Positions 18,421-25,293 of a stretch of 64,000 nt of DNA are shown here, one piece after another. Within the stretch, counting starts at the first letter, position 1; every line of letters starts with the position of its first letter. Source of the stretch: Blastococcus litoris (GTDB lineage: Bacteria > Actinomycetota > Actinomycetes > Mycobacteriales > Geodermatophilaceae); assembly GCF_003075095.1 (NCBI RefSeq), contig NZ_QCZF01000002.1:372001-436000 (forward strand). The letters run 5' to 3'. Position numbers and translations under genes: made by a program. Under the pieces are notes generated by a model. That model ran no database searches, was not told the DNA's origin, and worked only from the letters and a program-made list of their open reading frames with translations.

Positions 18421-18449
18421 CCGCGGTGGCCGCCGGGCGGCCACCGCGG
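18421..18449. terminator. Bidirectional terminator hairpin between ackA and cupin genes
   Basis: A perfect 14-bp inverted repeat: 18421-18434 pairs with 18436-18449. It lies 7 nt after the ackA stop and 6 nt before the end of the converging cupin gene, so it is well placed to end transcription from both sides. There is no U-tract, as is common in high-GC actinobacteria. Confidence 0.7.
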
Positions 18450-18455
18450 GAGCGG

Positions 18456-18854
18456 TCAGGAGTTCGGCGGCTCGTCCTTGCCCTCTTCCTCGAGCCGGTC
18501 GGCCTCCTCCTTGGTCGTGTGCACGGCGCCGTCGGCGTGCTCCGGGGGCCCGTACACGGTGTAGAGGATCAGCGGGTTCTGGCCGGTGTTGAGGAAGTTG
18601 TGCTTCTTGCCCGCAGGCACGACGACGAGGTCGCCCTGGGCCACGGCCTTCTCCGAGCCGGAGATGACCGCCTTCCCGGTGCCGCTCACGAAGGTGAGGA
18701 TCTGGTCCACCTCGTGGACCTCCTCGCCGATCTCGCCGCCCGGAGGGATCGTCATGATGACCAGCTGGGTGTGCTCGCCGGTCCAGAGGACCCGGCGGAA
18801 GTCCGGGCTCTTCTCGGCCTCGGTGGCGATCGTGTAGTGGATGACGGACGCCAT
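18456..18854 (-). CDS. Cupin domain protein
   Basis: A 132-residue single cupin beta-barrel. Motif 1 is IGEEVHEVDQILTFVSGTG (H-x-x-x-Q replaces the usual H-x-H, with the later E), and motif 2 is GDLVVVPAGKKHNFLNTG (P-x-G...H). The metal-binding residues are therefore only partly canonical. A Lys/Glu-rich C-terminal tail follows. Cupins range from isomerases to dioxygenases and storage proteins; function cannot be assigned. ATG at 18854 with GAGAGGAGCG upstream. Confidence 0.8.
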   Translation of the reverse strand: MASVIHYTIATEAEKSPDFRRVLWTGEHTQLVIMTIPPGGEIGEEVHEVDQILTFVSGTGKAVISGSEKAVAQGDLVVVPAGKKHNFLNTGQNPLILYTVYGPPEHADGAVHTTKEEADRLEEEGKDEPPNS

Positions 18855-18943
18855 GGACGGCGCTCCTCTCGTGGGGACGGTGGCTTGCGACTGCTCCTGC
18901 CCCTACCCGCGCGGGAGTAGTCGTCCCCCGAGGGCGGAGTCGA

Positions 18944-20206
18944 TCACCCGTGCGGTGGAACCGTCCGGCCGGACCGCGAGCGCAGCAGGCCACCGAGGAC
19001 CAGCAGGACGGCGGAGCCGACGGCCGTGGCGACGATCGCCACCACGGACAGCCGCCCCGCCGCTGACAGGACCTGCACGACGGCCCCCTCGACGCCCGCC
19101 GCCAGCCAGACGGCGCCGATCGCCAGCCGGTCGGACGTCGCGATCCCCGAGTAGAGCAGCAGCTGGGCGAGGGCGAGGAGCGTGCCGAGCGCGGCGAACA
19201 GCCAGGTCGCCCCGCCGAGGGTGTCGCCGTAGGCCGAGCCGCCGAGGAGCGGCATGGCGTAGGAGCCCAGCGCGGCGGTGGCCAGCGTCAGGAGGGCGCC
19301 GACCCCGCCGACCAGCGCCAGCGCCGCGGGCAGCGCCTGGCGGCGGTGCGCCTCGTCGGCGAGGCGCGGGAGGAGCACCACGCCGACCCCCTGCGGCAGC
19401 CAGAAGGCGATCTTGGTGACGATCGACCCGACGGCGTACTCGCCGGCGTCGGCGGGGGCGAGGTGGTGACGGGCCAGCAGCAGGTCCAGGTTGAGCAGGA
19501 GCACGAACCCGAGCAGCGCACCCGAGGCCCTGAGCGCCGCCACCAGCGGGCCCCGGACGCCACGGGTCAGCCCGGGCCGCCCGCACCCGGCCCAGCCGGC
19601 CAGCGCCCCGGCGGCCACGGCGAGGGTCATCCCGGCCAGCGCGGCGGTAGGGGTGCCCCCGACCACCAGGCCACCGACGCCCCCGACCAGCTTGGCGAGG
19701 CCGTAGGACGCGTTGACGGTGGCCAGCCGGCCGTACCGCTCGCTGCCCTGCAGCATCCCGAGGTAGCCGGGGATCAGCGTCGAGGGCAGCAGCAGGGCGA
19801 CCAGCCAGGCGACGGCCGCCGGATCGGACAGGTGGAGGAGCCGGCTCAGCGGGACGGCGGCCAGCACGCCGCACCCCACCACCAGCAGTCCCGTCACCCA
19901 CGCCGCGGCGTGCAGGCGGGCGAGCACCGCGGGCGGACGTCCCCCCGCCGAGCCGCCGAGGTGCAGGGCGGCTGCCGTCTGCAGCCCCGTGGCCGGCACC
20001 GTGCCCACGAGCAGCACGCTGAGCAGGGCGGCGAGCTCCCCGAACGCGGCGGGCGCGAGCAGGCGGGCGGCCAGGACGGTGAAGACGTAGGCCAGCGCGT
20101 TGGTCGCGAGGAACGCCGCGGACACCAGTGCCGCCGGGCCGAGCAGCCGCGCCGGCGGTGCCTCGGGCAGCGCGCCGTCGACCGGCCGGATGAGCGGGTC
20201 AGCCAC
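18944..20206 (-). CDS. Polysaccharide flippase-like membrane protein
   Basis: A 420-residue protein with about 12 transmembrane helices, similar in layout to the polysaccharide transporter (MOP/Wzx-type) flippases: LLGPAALVSAAFLATNALAYVF at the N-terminus with the ARLLAPAAFGELAALLS segment typical of the family, and a second repeat half from ~215. Flippases move lipid-linked glycans across the membrane. It starts with GTG at 20206, divergent by 70 bp from the large membrane protein, at one edge of the envelope-glycan locus, which suits a role in exporting a lipid-linked sugar intermediate. The substrate is inferred only from context. Confidence 0.75.
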   Translation of the reverse strand: MADPLIRPVDGALPEAPPARLLGPAALVSAAFLATNALAYVFTVLAARLLAPAAFGELAALLSVLLVGTVPATGLQTAAALHLGGSAGGRPPAVLARLHAAAWVTGLLVVGCGVLAAVPLSRLLHLSDPAAVAWLVALLLPSTLIPGYLGMLQGSERYGRLATVNASYGLAKLVGGVGGLVVGGTPTAALAGMTLAVAAGALAGWAGCGRPGLTRGVRGPLVAALRASGALLGFVLLLNLDLLLARHHLAPADAGEYAVGSIVTKIAFWLPQGVGVVLLPRLADEAHRRQALPAALALVGGVGALLTLATAALGSYAMPLLGGSAYGDTLGGATWLFAALGTLLALAQLLLYSGIATSDRLAIGAVWLAAGVEGAVVQVLSAAGRLSVVAIVATAVGSAVLLVLGGLLRSRSGRTVPPHG

Positions 20207-20276
20207 GACCGCCCCCTACGCTGCGCCTCGGTCGGCAACCCGGCCGGGACCGACCAGGGGCGGACAGGGGACGAGT

Positions 20277-22016
20277 GTGGACGGCGGCTGGACCCGACCG
20301 GAACCCTCCCCGTGGCCGGCCCGCGTCCTGGCCCTGGTGGCCGCCCTGCTGGTGACCGGCCCAGCGCTGGCCCCGGGGTTCGTGCTGCTCCGCGACATGG
20401 TGTTCGTGCCGCGGCAGGACCTCGACCTCGACGCACTCGGGCTCGGCGGCGGGCTGCCGCGCGCGGTGCCGGCCGACGGCGTCATGGCGCTGGTGACCAC
20501 GGTGGTGCCGGGCCAGCTGGTGCAGAAGGCGGTGCTCCTCGGCCTGGTCTACGCCGCGGTGCTCGGCGCCGCCCGGCTCGTACCGCCGGGCCCCGACGGC
20601 CGGCGGGGCATCGCCGCCGCGGTGGCCGGCCTGGTCTACGGCTGGAGCCCCTACGTCGCCGAGCGGCTGCTCATCGGCCACTGGAGCCTGCTGCTCGCGT
20701 ACGCGGCGCTGCCCTGGATCGCCCGTGCCGCGCTGCGCGTCCGGGCCGCCGAACCCCGGGCGCTGCCGCGGCTGCTGCTCGCCTGCGCGCCGGCCACCCT
20801 GACCCCGACCGGCTCGCTGCTCGCGGCCGGTGTCGTGCTCGCCCTCGCCGGACGACGCCGGGCTCTCCTCGCCGGCGGCGGCGTGCTGGTGCTCTCCCTG
20901 CCCTGGATCGTCGCCGGTGCGCTGCACCCGGCCGGCGGCGTCTCCGACCCGGCGGGCGTCGCCGCCTTCGCCGTCCGCGGCGAGGGCCCGGGCGGGGCGC
21001 TGCTCGCGCTGCTCGGCACCGGGGGCATCTGGAACGCCGGCGCCGTGCCCGGCAGCCGGGGTTCGACGCTGCTGCCGCTGGTCACGCTGCTGCTGGTGGC
21101 GCTGGCCGTCGTCGGCTGGTCGGCCCGCGGCGCGCTGCGCGGACCGGGCCTGCGGCTGGTCCTCCTCGGCGTCGGCGGGCTGCTGCTCGCCCTCGCCGGG
21201 ACGGTGCCCGGCACCCGCGAGCTGCTGGAGGTCCTCGTCCGCACGGTCCCGGGTGCCGGCCTGCTGCGCGACGGGCAGAAGTGGATCGCCTGGTGGGCGC
21301 TGCCGCTGGCCCTGGGTGCCGGTCTGGGAGCCCGCCGGGTCGCCGGGGCGGCCGGCCGGCGGGCCGCCGTCCCGGGTGCGGCCGCCCTGGTCGGCGCGGC
21401 CGCGGTGCTCCTGCCGATCGTCGCCGTCCCCGATCTCGTGTGGGGCGTCGGCGGACGCCTGCACGCGGTCGACTACCCGGACGACTGGCAGCGGGTGCGG
21501 CAGGCGCTGGCCGGCGATCCGCACCCCGGCGACGTCCTCGTGCTGCCCTTCGGCGCCTACCGGGCCTTCGACTGGAACGACGACCGGCCGCAGCTGGACC
21601 CGGCCCCCCGCTGGCTGCCACGCCCCGCCGTCACCGACGACACGCTGCCGGTCGACGGCCGGACGGTGGCCGGGGAGGACCTGCGTGCCCGAGCGGTCGC
21701 AGCCGCGGCCGACGATCCCGAGGCGCTCGCGGAGCTGGGCATCGGCTGGGTGCTGGTCGAGGAGGGCACCCCGGGGCCGGCGGTGCCCGGCGAGGTGAGC
21801 GACCTGCCGCTGGTCGTCGACGGCGCCGACCTGGATCTCCACCGCGTCCCGGGAGCCCGTCCGGGGCCGGAACCCTCGCCCGTACGGGTGACCGCGGTAG
21901 TGGGAATTCACGCCTGCTGGCTGGCGGTCGTGACCGGTTCGCTGTTGTGGATCACGACGTTGCCCTCTAGCGTCACGCTCCGTCGTCGCCCTCCACGGAA
22001 GCGAGTTCCCGAATGA
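20277..22016 (+). CDS. Large polytopic membrane protein, Rv0226c-like
   Basis: A 579-residue protein with about 12 hydrophobic helices in the first ~390 residues, then a soluble ~150-residue domain containing YPDDWQRVRQALAGDPHPGD and VLVLPFGAYRAFDWNDDRP, and one last helix near 555. It resembles GT-C-type glycosyltransferases and the M. tuberculosis Rv0226c membrane protein, which is also next to a GT4 gene and a DUF3068 gene. That synteny is the main basis for the call; catalytic residues are not clear. Start GTG at 20277 (the overlapping GTG at 20275 is out of frame). Its last 4 bases overlap the DUF2613 gene (ATGA), and its C-terminus contains the latter's putative promoter. Confidence 0.65.
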   Translation: MDGGWTRPEPSPWPARVLALVAALLVTGPALAPGFVLLRDMVFVPRQDLDLDALGLGGGLPRAVPADGVMALVTTVVPGQLVQKAVLLGLVYAAVLGAARLVPPGPDGRRGIAAAVAGLVYGWSPYVAERLLIGHWSLLLAYAALPWIARAALRVRAAEPRALPRLLLACAPATLTPTGSLLAAGVVLALAGRRRALLAGGGVLVLSLPWIVAGALHPAGGVSDPAGVAAFAVRGEGPGGALLALLGTGGIWNAGAVPGSRGSTLLPLVTLLLVALAVVGWSARGALRGPGLRLVLLGVGGLLLALAGTVPGTRELLEVLVRTVPGAGLLRDGQKWIAWWALPLALGAGLGARRVAGAAGRRAAVPGAAALVGAAAVLLPIVAVPDLVWGVGGRLHAVDYPDDWQRVRQALAGDPHPGDVLVLPFGAYRAFDWNDDRPQLDPAPRWLPRPAVTDDTLPVDGRTVAGEDLRARAVAAAADDPEALAELGIGWVLVEEGTPGPAVPGEVSDLPLVVDGADLDLHRVPGARPGPEPSPVRVTAVVGIHACWLAVVTGSLLWITTLPSSVTLRRRPPRKRVPE

Positions 22017-23299
22017 AGACCCTGATCGCCGTGCTGATCTCCCTCGGCGGAGGCACCGCGCTCGGCGTCGCTGCCGTCGCCGGCGTGCAGGCCTCCCTCG
22101 ACCCCGACAACTCCATCCAGGAGACGGGCAACGAGACGATCAACGTCCTGGACTACGGCGACCGGGGCTGACCCCGGAGCGGCCGGCCCGACCGGCCGCA
22201 CGGCGGAGGCGAGCACCGCGGCGAAGGCCCGGATGCTCGCCCGCCAGCTGAAGGCAGCAGCGTGACGGGCCGCCGCCTCGCCCATGGCGAGGCGGCGGTC
22301 CTCGTCTGCCAGCAGGAGCTCGACCGCGGTGGTCAGCTCGTCGAGGTCGTCGACCAGCAGGCCGGTGCGCCCGTCGACGACCGACTCCCGCAACCCGCCC
22401 GCGGAGCGGTAGCCCACGGTCGGGACGCGGTGCGAGCCGGCCTCCGTGACGACGAGCCCCCACCCCTCCTTGACCGAGGGGCACAGGTGCACCCATGCGC
22501 GGGCGAGCTCCTCGTGCTTGGTCTGCTCGTCGACGTGCCCGGTGAAGTCCACGACGTCGTCGACGCCGAGTTCGATCGCCCGGGCCCGCAGCTCGGCGTC
22601 CCACCAGCCCTCGCCGACGACGGACAGGCGCAGCCCCGGCCACCGGTCGCGCAGCCGGGCCACGACCTCGATGGCGTGCTCGACCCGCTTGTGCGGCACC
22701 AGGCGGCCCAGGACGACCAGCCGCGGCGTCGGGCTCGGCACGGCCGTCACGGGCGGCGGCGGCTCGACGCCGTTGCGGACCACGGTCAGGCGCTCGGCGT
22801 CGACCCCGAGCCCGACCAGCTCGTCGGCCGTCGCCGTAGAGACCGTGACGTAACGGCTCCGGCGGTAGAGCCTGGGCGCGAGCACGCTCTCCAGCCACCA
22901 GCCGACCGCACCGCCGAGGCGGCCGAAGACGATCGGCCACTGCTCCCGGTGGACGTGGTGGACGAGGTTGACGACCGGCTGCCGGGTCACCAGCGTGCTG
23001 CCGAACGGGAGGCCGTTCTGGACGTCGACGACCAGGTGGGGCCGGTGGCGGATCACGTGCAGGAGCGCGCGCGGGTAGACGCTGAGCCGACCGCCCCGGC
23101 GCACGATGCGGACGCCGCCGACGACGTCCTCCGCCGGCGCCCGGTCGTGGGCGGCGCAGAACATCGCGACGGCGAGACCGGCACCCACCAGCCCTTCGGC
23201 CATGCGGTGCACGTAGCGTTCGGAGCCCCCGCCTTCGGGGTGGGTGATGTCCCGCCAGTTGACGAACAGGACATCGATCGGCGTTGATCGAATGCGCAC
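21908..23299 (-). CDS. GT4 family glycosyltransferase with abnormal C-terminal extension
   Basis: A glycosyltransferase of the GT4 (GT-B fold) family, similar to Rv0225. The N-terminal acceptor domain starts with VLFVNWRDITHPEGGGSERYV; the nucleotide-sugar domain from ~190 has RLVVLGRLVPHKRVEHAIEV, the conserved VHLCPSVKEGWGLVVTEAG (E-x7-E type donor site) and VGYRSAGGLRESVVDG. The recognisable domain ends near residue 375 at RAFAAVLASAV. The frame then stays open for ~86 residues of Gly/Asp-rich sequence that is simply the antisense of the DUF2613 gene and the end of the preceding membrane gene. GTG start at 23299. Either the native stop has been lost or there is a base error near 22170-22200. 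Confidence 0.8.
   Translation of the reverse strand: MRIRSTPIDVLFVNWRDITHPEGGGSERYVHRMAEGLVGAGLAVAMFCAAHDRAPAEDVVGGVRIVRRGGRLSVYPRALLHVIRHRPHLVVDVQNGLPFGSTLVTRQPVVNLVHHVHREQWPIVFGRLGGAVGWWLESVLAPRLYRRSRYVTVSTATADELVGLGVDAERLTVVRNGVEPPPPVTAVPSPTPRLVVLGRLVPHKRVEHAIEVVARLRDRWPGLRLSVVGEGWWDAELRARAIELGVDDVVDFTGHVDEQTKHEELARAWVHLCPSVKEGWGLVVTEAGSHRVPTVGYRSAGGLRESVVDGRTGLLVDDLDELTTAVELLLADEDRRLAMGEAAARHAAAFSWRASIRAFAAVLASAVRPVGPAAPGSAPVAVVQDVDRLVARLLDGVVGVEGGLHAGDGSDAERGASAEGDQHGDQGLHSGTRFRGGRRRSVTLEGNVVIHNSEPVTTASQQA
21945..21973 (+). promoter_or_regulatory. Putative promoter for the DUF2613 gene
   Basis: TTGTGG at 21945-21950, a 17-nt spacer, and TAGCGT at 21968-21973, ending 39 nt before the DUF2613 ATG. 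It lies inside the 3' end of the upstream membrane protein gene and antisense to the extended glycosyltransferase frame. Confidence 0.4.
22013..22171 (+). CDS. DUF2613-type small secreted/membrane peptide
   Basis: A 52-residue protein with one N-terminal hydrophobic helix (MKTLIAVLISLGGGTALGVA, continuing AVAGVQASL) and a short acidic tail ending in NVLDYGDRG. Size, glycine-rich helix and the Tyr-Gly-Asp/Ser-Arg-type ending match DUF2613 peptides, exemplified by Rv0236A, the small protein next to aftD in M. tuberculosis. Function is unknown; it may be a membrane-anchored accessory of the arabinosyltransferase machinery. ATG at 22013 overlaps the upstream stop, with GGAAGCGAG as ribosome site. 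A GC-rich hairpin follows the stop. It lies wholly antisense to the tail of the GT4 reading frame. Confidence 0.7.
   Translation: MKTLIAVLISLGGGTALGVAAVAGVQASLDPDNSIQETGNETINVLDYGDRG
22179..22199 (+). terminator. Hairpin downstream of DUF2613 gene
   Basis: GCGGCCGG at 22179-22186 pairs perfectly with CCGGCCGC at 22192-22199 around a 5-nt loop, 7 nt after the DUF2613 stop. It marks a likely transcript end and falls where the convergent glycosyltransferase would be expected to finish. Confidence 0.55.
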
Positions 23300-23370
23300 C
23301 GCGGGAGACTACCCCCGGGTAACAACGGGCCCGCAGGCCTTGTCACCGCAAAGAAGGGGGTCCGGGCGGA

Positions 23371-24096
23371 ATGGCGCGTACCGCAACTGTGAGCCGTTCG
23401 GTCGCCCTCTTCCGTGCATTTCTCGTCGAGCAGACCGACCCCGATCACTTCTACGGCGTGCTGGCGGCGGACTCCGTGCGGCAGCTGGGCGAGCACGTCC
23501 GCCTCGACGGGGCACAGGTGCTCGACGTCGGGGGAGGGCCGGGGTACTTCGCCGAGGCGTTCCGGGGAGCGGGTGCCCGCTACGTCGGCCTCGAGCCGGA
23601 CGCCGGCGAGATGGTGGCGCGCGGCGAGCCGGAGCCCGGCACGGTCCGGGGGAGCGGCGAGGCCCTGCCCGTGCGGACGGCGGCGGTCGACGTCTGCTAC
23701 TCGTCGAACGTCCTGGAGCACGTCCGGTCGCCGTGGTCGATGACCGCAGAGATGGTTCGCGTGACCCGGCCGGGGGGCACGATCTTCCTGTCCTTCACCC
23801 CCTGGTGGTCGCCCCACGGTGGGCACGAGACCGCGCCCTGGCACTACCTCGGGGGGCACCGGGCGGCCCGCAGGTACCGGCGGCGCACCGGGCGCGAGCC
23901 GAAGAACCGCTTCGGGACGTCGCTCTTCCCGGTCTCGATCGGCGCCGCGCTCCGCTGGGCGCGGAACTGCCCCGACGTGGACGTGGTGGCCGCCTACCCG
24001 CGCTACCACCCGTGGTGGGCGCGGTGGGTGCTCGCCGTCCCCGGGCTCCGGGAGGTCGTCTCCTGGAACCTCGTCGTGGTGATGCGGCGCCGCTGA
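23371..24096 (+). CDS. SAM-dependent methyltransferase, Rv0224c-like
   Basis: A 241-residue class I methyltransferase. Motif I is VLDVGGGPGYFAEAFRGAGA (~50-69), the acidic end of beta2 is YVGLEPDAGEM, motif post-I/II includes AAVDVCYSSNVLEHV, and motif III follows at RVTRPGGTIFLSFTPWWSP. The methyltransferase-11 domain is followed by an unusual Trp/His/Arg-rich region (TPWWSPHGGHETAPWHYL) and AYPRYHPWWARWVL, also found in Rv0224c-type proteins. It probably methylates a glycolipid or sugar acceptor, inferred from its place beside the GT4 gene, from which it diverges. ATG at 23371. Confidence 0.8.
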   Translation: MARTATVSRSVALFRAFLVEQTDPDHFYGVLAADSVRQLGEHVRLDGAQVLDVGGGPGYFAEAFRGAGARYVGLEPDAGEMVARGEPEPGTVRGSGEALPVRTAAVDVCYSSNVLEHVRSPWSMTAEMVRVTRPGGTIFLSFTPWWSPHGGHETAPWHYLGGHRAARRYRRRTGREPKNRFGTSLFPVSIGAALRWARNCPDVDVVAAYPRYHPWWARWVLAVPGLREVVSWNLVVVMRRR

Positions 24097-24110
24097 CCGC
24101 GCGGGGTCGT

Positions 24111-24176
24111 TCACCCCTGGGGGTGACTCGTTCACCCTGGTACCGCGCCGTATCGGCTCGTTGATACCGCTCCGTA
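24111..24176. repeat. Palindrome and direct repeats upstream of DUF3068 gene
   Basis: A perfect 16-nt palindrome TCACCCCTGGGGGTGA at 24111-24126, then two 12-nt direct repeats TACCGCGCCGTA at 24141-24152 and TACCGCTCCGTA at 24165-24176, 24 nt apart (about two helical turns) on one DNA face. They lie just upstream of the probable -35 at 24187, a good position for an activator or repressor site. Confidence 0.5.
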
Positions 24177-24186
24177 CCAACCGGGA

Positions 24187-24215
24187 CTGGACACCGGCCT
24201 ACTCGCCAGTAGTGT
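24187..24215 (+). promoter_or_regulatory. Putative promoter of the DUF3068/AftD-like genes
   Basis: CTGGAC at 24187-24192, 17-nt spacer, TAGTGT at 24210-24215, about 54 nt before the DUF3068 start, immediately downstream of the repeats at 24111-24176. Confidence 0.35.
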
Positions 24216-24268
24216 TGCGGCGCTGCGACGCAAAGGTGCAGTCGCGACGAGCTTGAGGAGCAATGGGC

Positions 24269-25249
24269 ATGCGTGGACGCGCCATCGGGCTGGGGCTGCT
24301 GGGTCTGGGAGCGTTCCTGCTCGCCGCCGCGCTCGCCGTCCGGCTGTTCCTGGAGCCGGCGCTGGTCAAGTACCCGCTCGACCAGACGGCCAGCCCCACC
24401 GCCCAGGGCACCGACATCGAGTACTTCGACCTCGCTGCCGGTGAGCAGCTGAGCGGCCTCGAGGCCGACGTCCGCCAGCAGGTCCAGGGCGACCCCTCGT
24501 CGGAGGCGGCCTCCGACGACGTGGCGGTCTGGAACTTCGGGTCCACGATCACCGCCACGGACGGCACCCTGCTCAACGCCGGCACCTACCGCGTGTGCCT
24601 CGACCGTCGCGAGGCCGTCGCCGTCGAGTGCGACGTCGACCACGTCGACTACGACGACGACGTCTCCGTCGAGGGCCTGACGCTCACCTTCCCCTTCGGC
24701 ACGGAGCAGAAGGACTACGACGTCTTCAACTCCACGACCCGGCAGGCCTGGCCGGCCACGTTCGAGGGCGAGGAGGAGCTCGGCGGCCTGGACGTCTACC
24801 GCTTCGTGCAGCGCATCCCCGAGACCGTCATCCGCACCACCGACGTCCCGGCTGCCCTGGTCGGGTCGGACGCGGGCGGCACCGTCTCCGCCGACGTCGT
24901 CTACAGCAACGAGCGCACGATCTGGGTCGAGCCGACCAGCGGCGTCATCGTGACCTCCGAGGAGCGCCCGAACACGGTGCTGGTGGGTCCGGACGGCGAC
25001 GAGGCGGCCACCATCCTGGCCGGGACCTTCGCCGGTGACGAGGACACCATCGCTGCCGGGGTCGAGCGCGCCGAGGACATCGGCGGGCAGATCTCCATGG
25101 TCAAGACCGTGCTGCCGCTCGTGCTGCTCCTTCTCGGCCTGGTCCTGGTGGCCCTGGGGCTGTTCCTGACCCTGCGCGCCACGCCGCGGCGGCCCGGTGC
25201 CCACCAGGCGTCCACGACCGAGCTCGAGCCGGTGGGCACCACCCGCTGA
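24269..25249 (+). CDS. DUF3068 / PorA-family membrane protein, Rv0227c-like
   Basis: A 326-residue protein anchored by an N-terminal helix (~5-25) and a C-terminal helix (~275-300), with a ~250-residue extracytoplasmic beta-rich domain between them. The domain has LVKYPLDQTASPTAQGTDIEYFDL at the start and QAWPATFEGEEELGGLDVYRF, TIWVEPTSGVIVTSEER towards the end, a pattern characteristic of DUF3068 proteins (porin PorA family in database naming). Mycobacterial Rv0227c is the reference homologue; function is not established. ATG at 24269 is preferred over 24263 because GAGGAG at 24255-24260 is 8 nt away. Followed by a hairpin and the AftD-like gene, with which it is probably co-transcribed. Confidence 0.85.
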   Translation: MRGRAIGLGLLGLGAFLLAAALAVRLFLEPALVKYPLDQTASPTAQGTDIEYFDLAAGEQLSGLEADVRQQVQGDPSSEAASDDVAVWNFGSTITATDGTLLNAGTYRVCLDRREAVAVECDVDHVDYDDDVSVEGLTLTFPFGTEQKDYDVFNSTTRQAWPATFEGEEELGGLDVYRFVQRIPETVIRTTDVPAALVGSDAGGTVSADVVYSNERTIWVEPTSGVIVTSEERPNTVLVGPDGDEAATILAGTFAGDEDTIAAGVERAEDIGGQISMVKTVLPLVLLLLGLVLVALGLFLTLRATPRRPGAHQASTTELEPVGTTR

Positions 25250-25254
25250 CGCCC

Positions 25255-25278
25255 GGGGCCGGCGTCGCCGCCGGCCCC
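25255..25278 (+). terminator. Intercistronic hairpin between DUF3068 and AftD-like genes
   Basis: GGGGCCGGCG at 25255-25264 pairs perfectly with CGCCGGCCCC at 25269-25278 around a 4-nt loop. It lies between the DUF3068 stop (25249) and the AftD-like GTG (25294), so it may attenuate expression of the very long downstream gene. Confidence 0.5.
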
Positions 25279-25293
25279 TGACTCCTGGAACAC

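Noticed and set aside
24263-24268. Earlier ATG for the DUF3068 gene
   Set aside because: Only 2 nt from the GAGGAG ribosome site; the ATG at 24269 has correct spacing.
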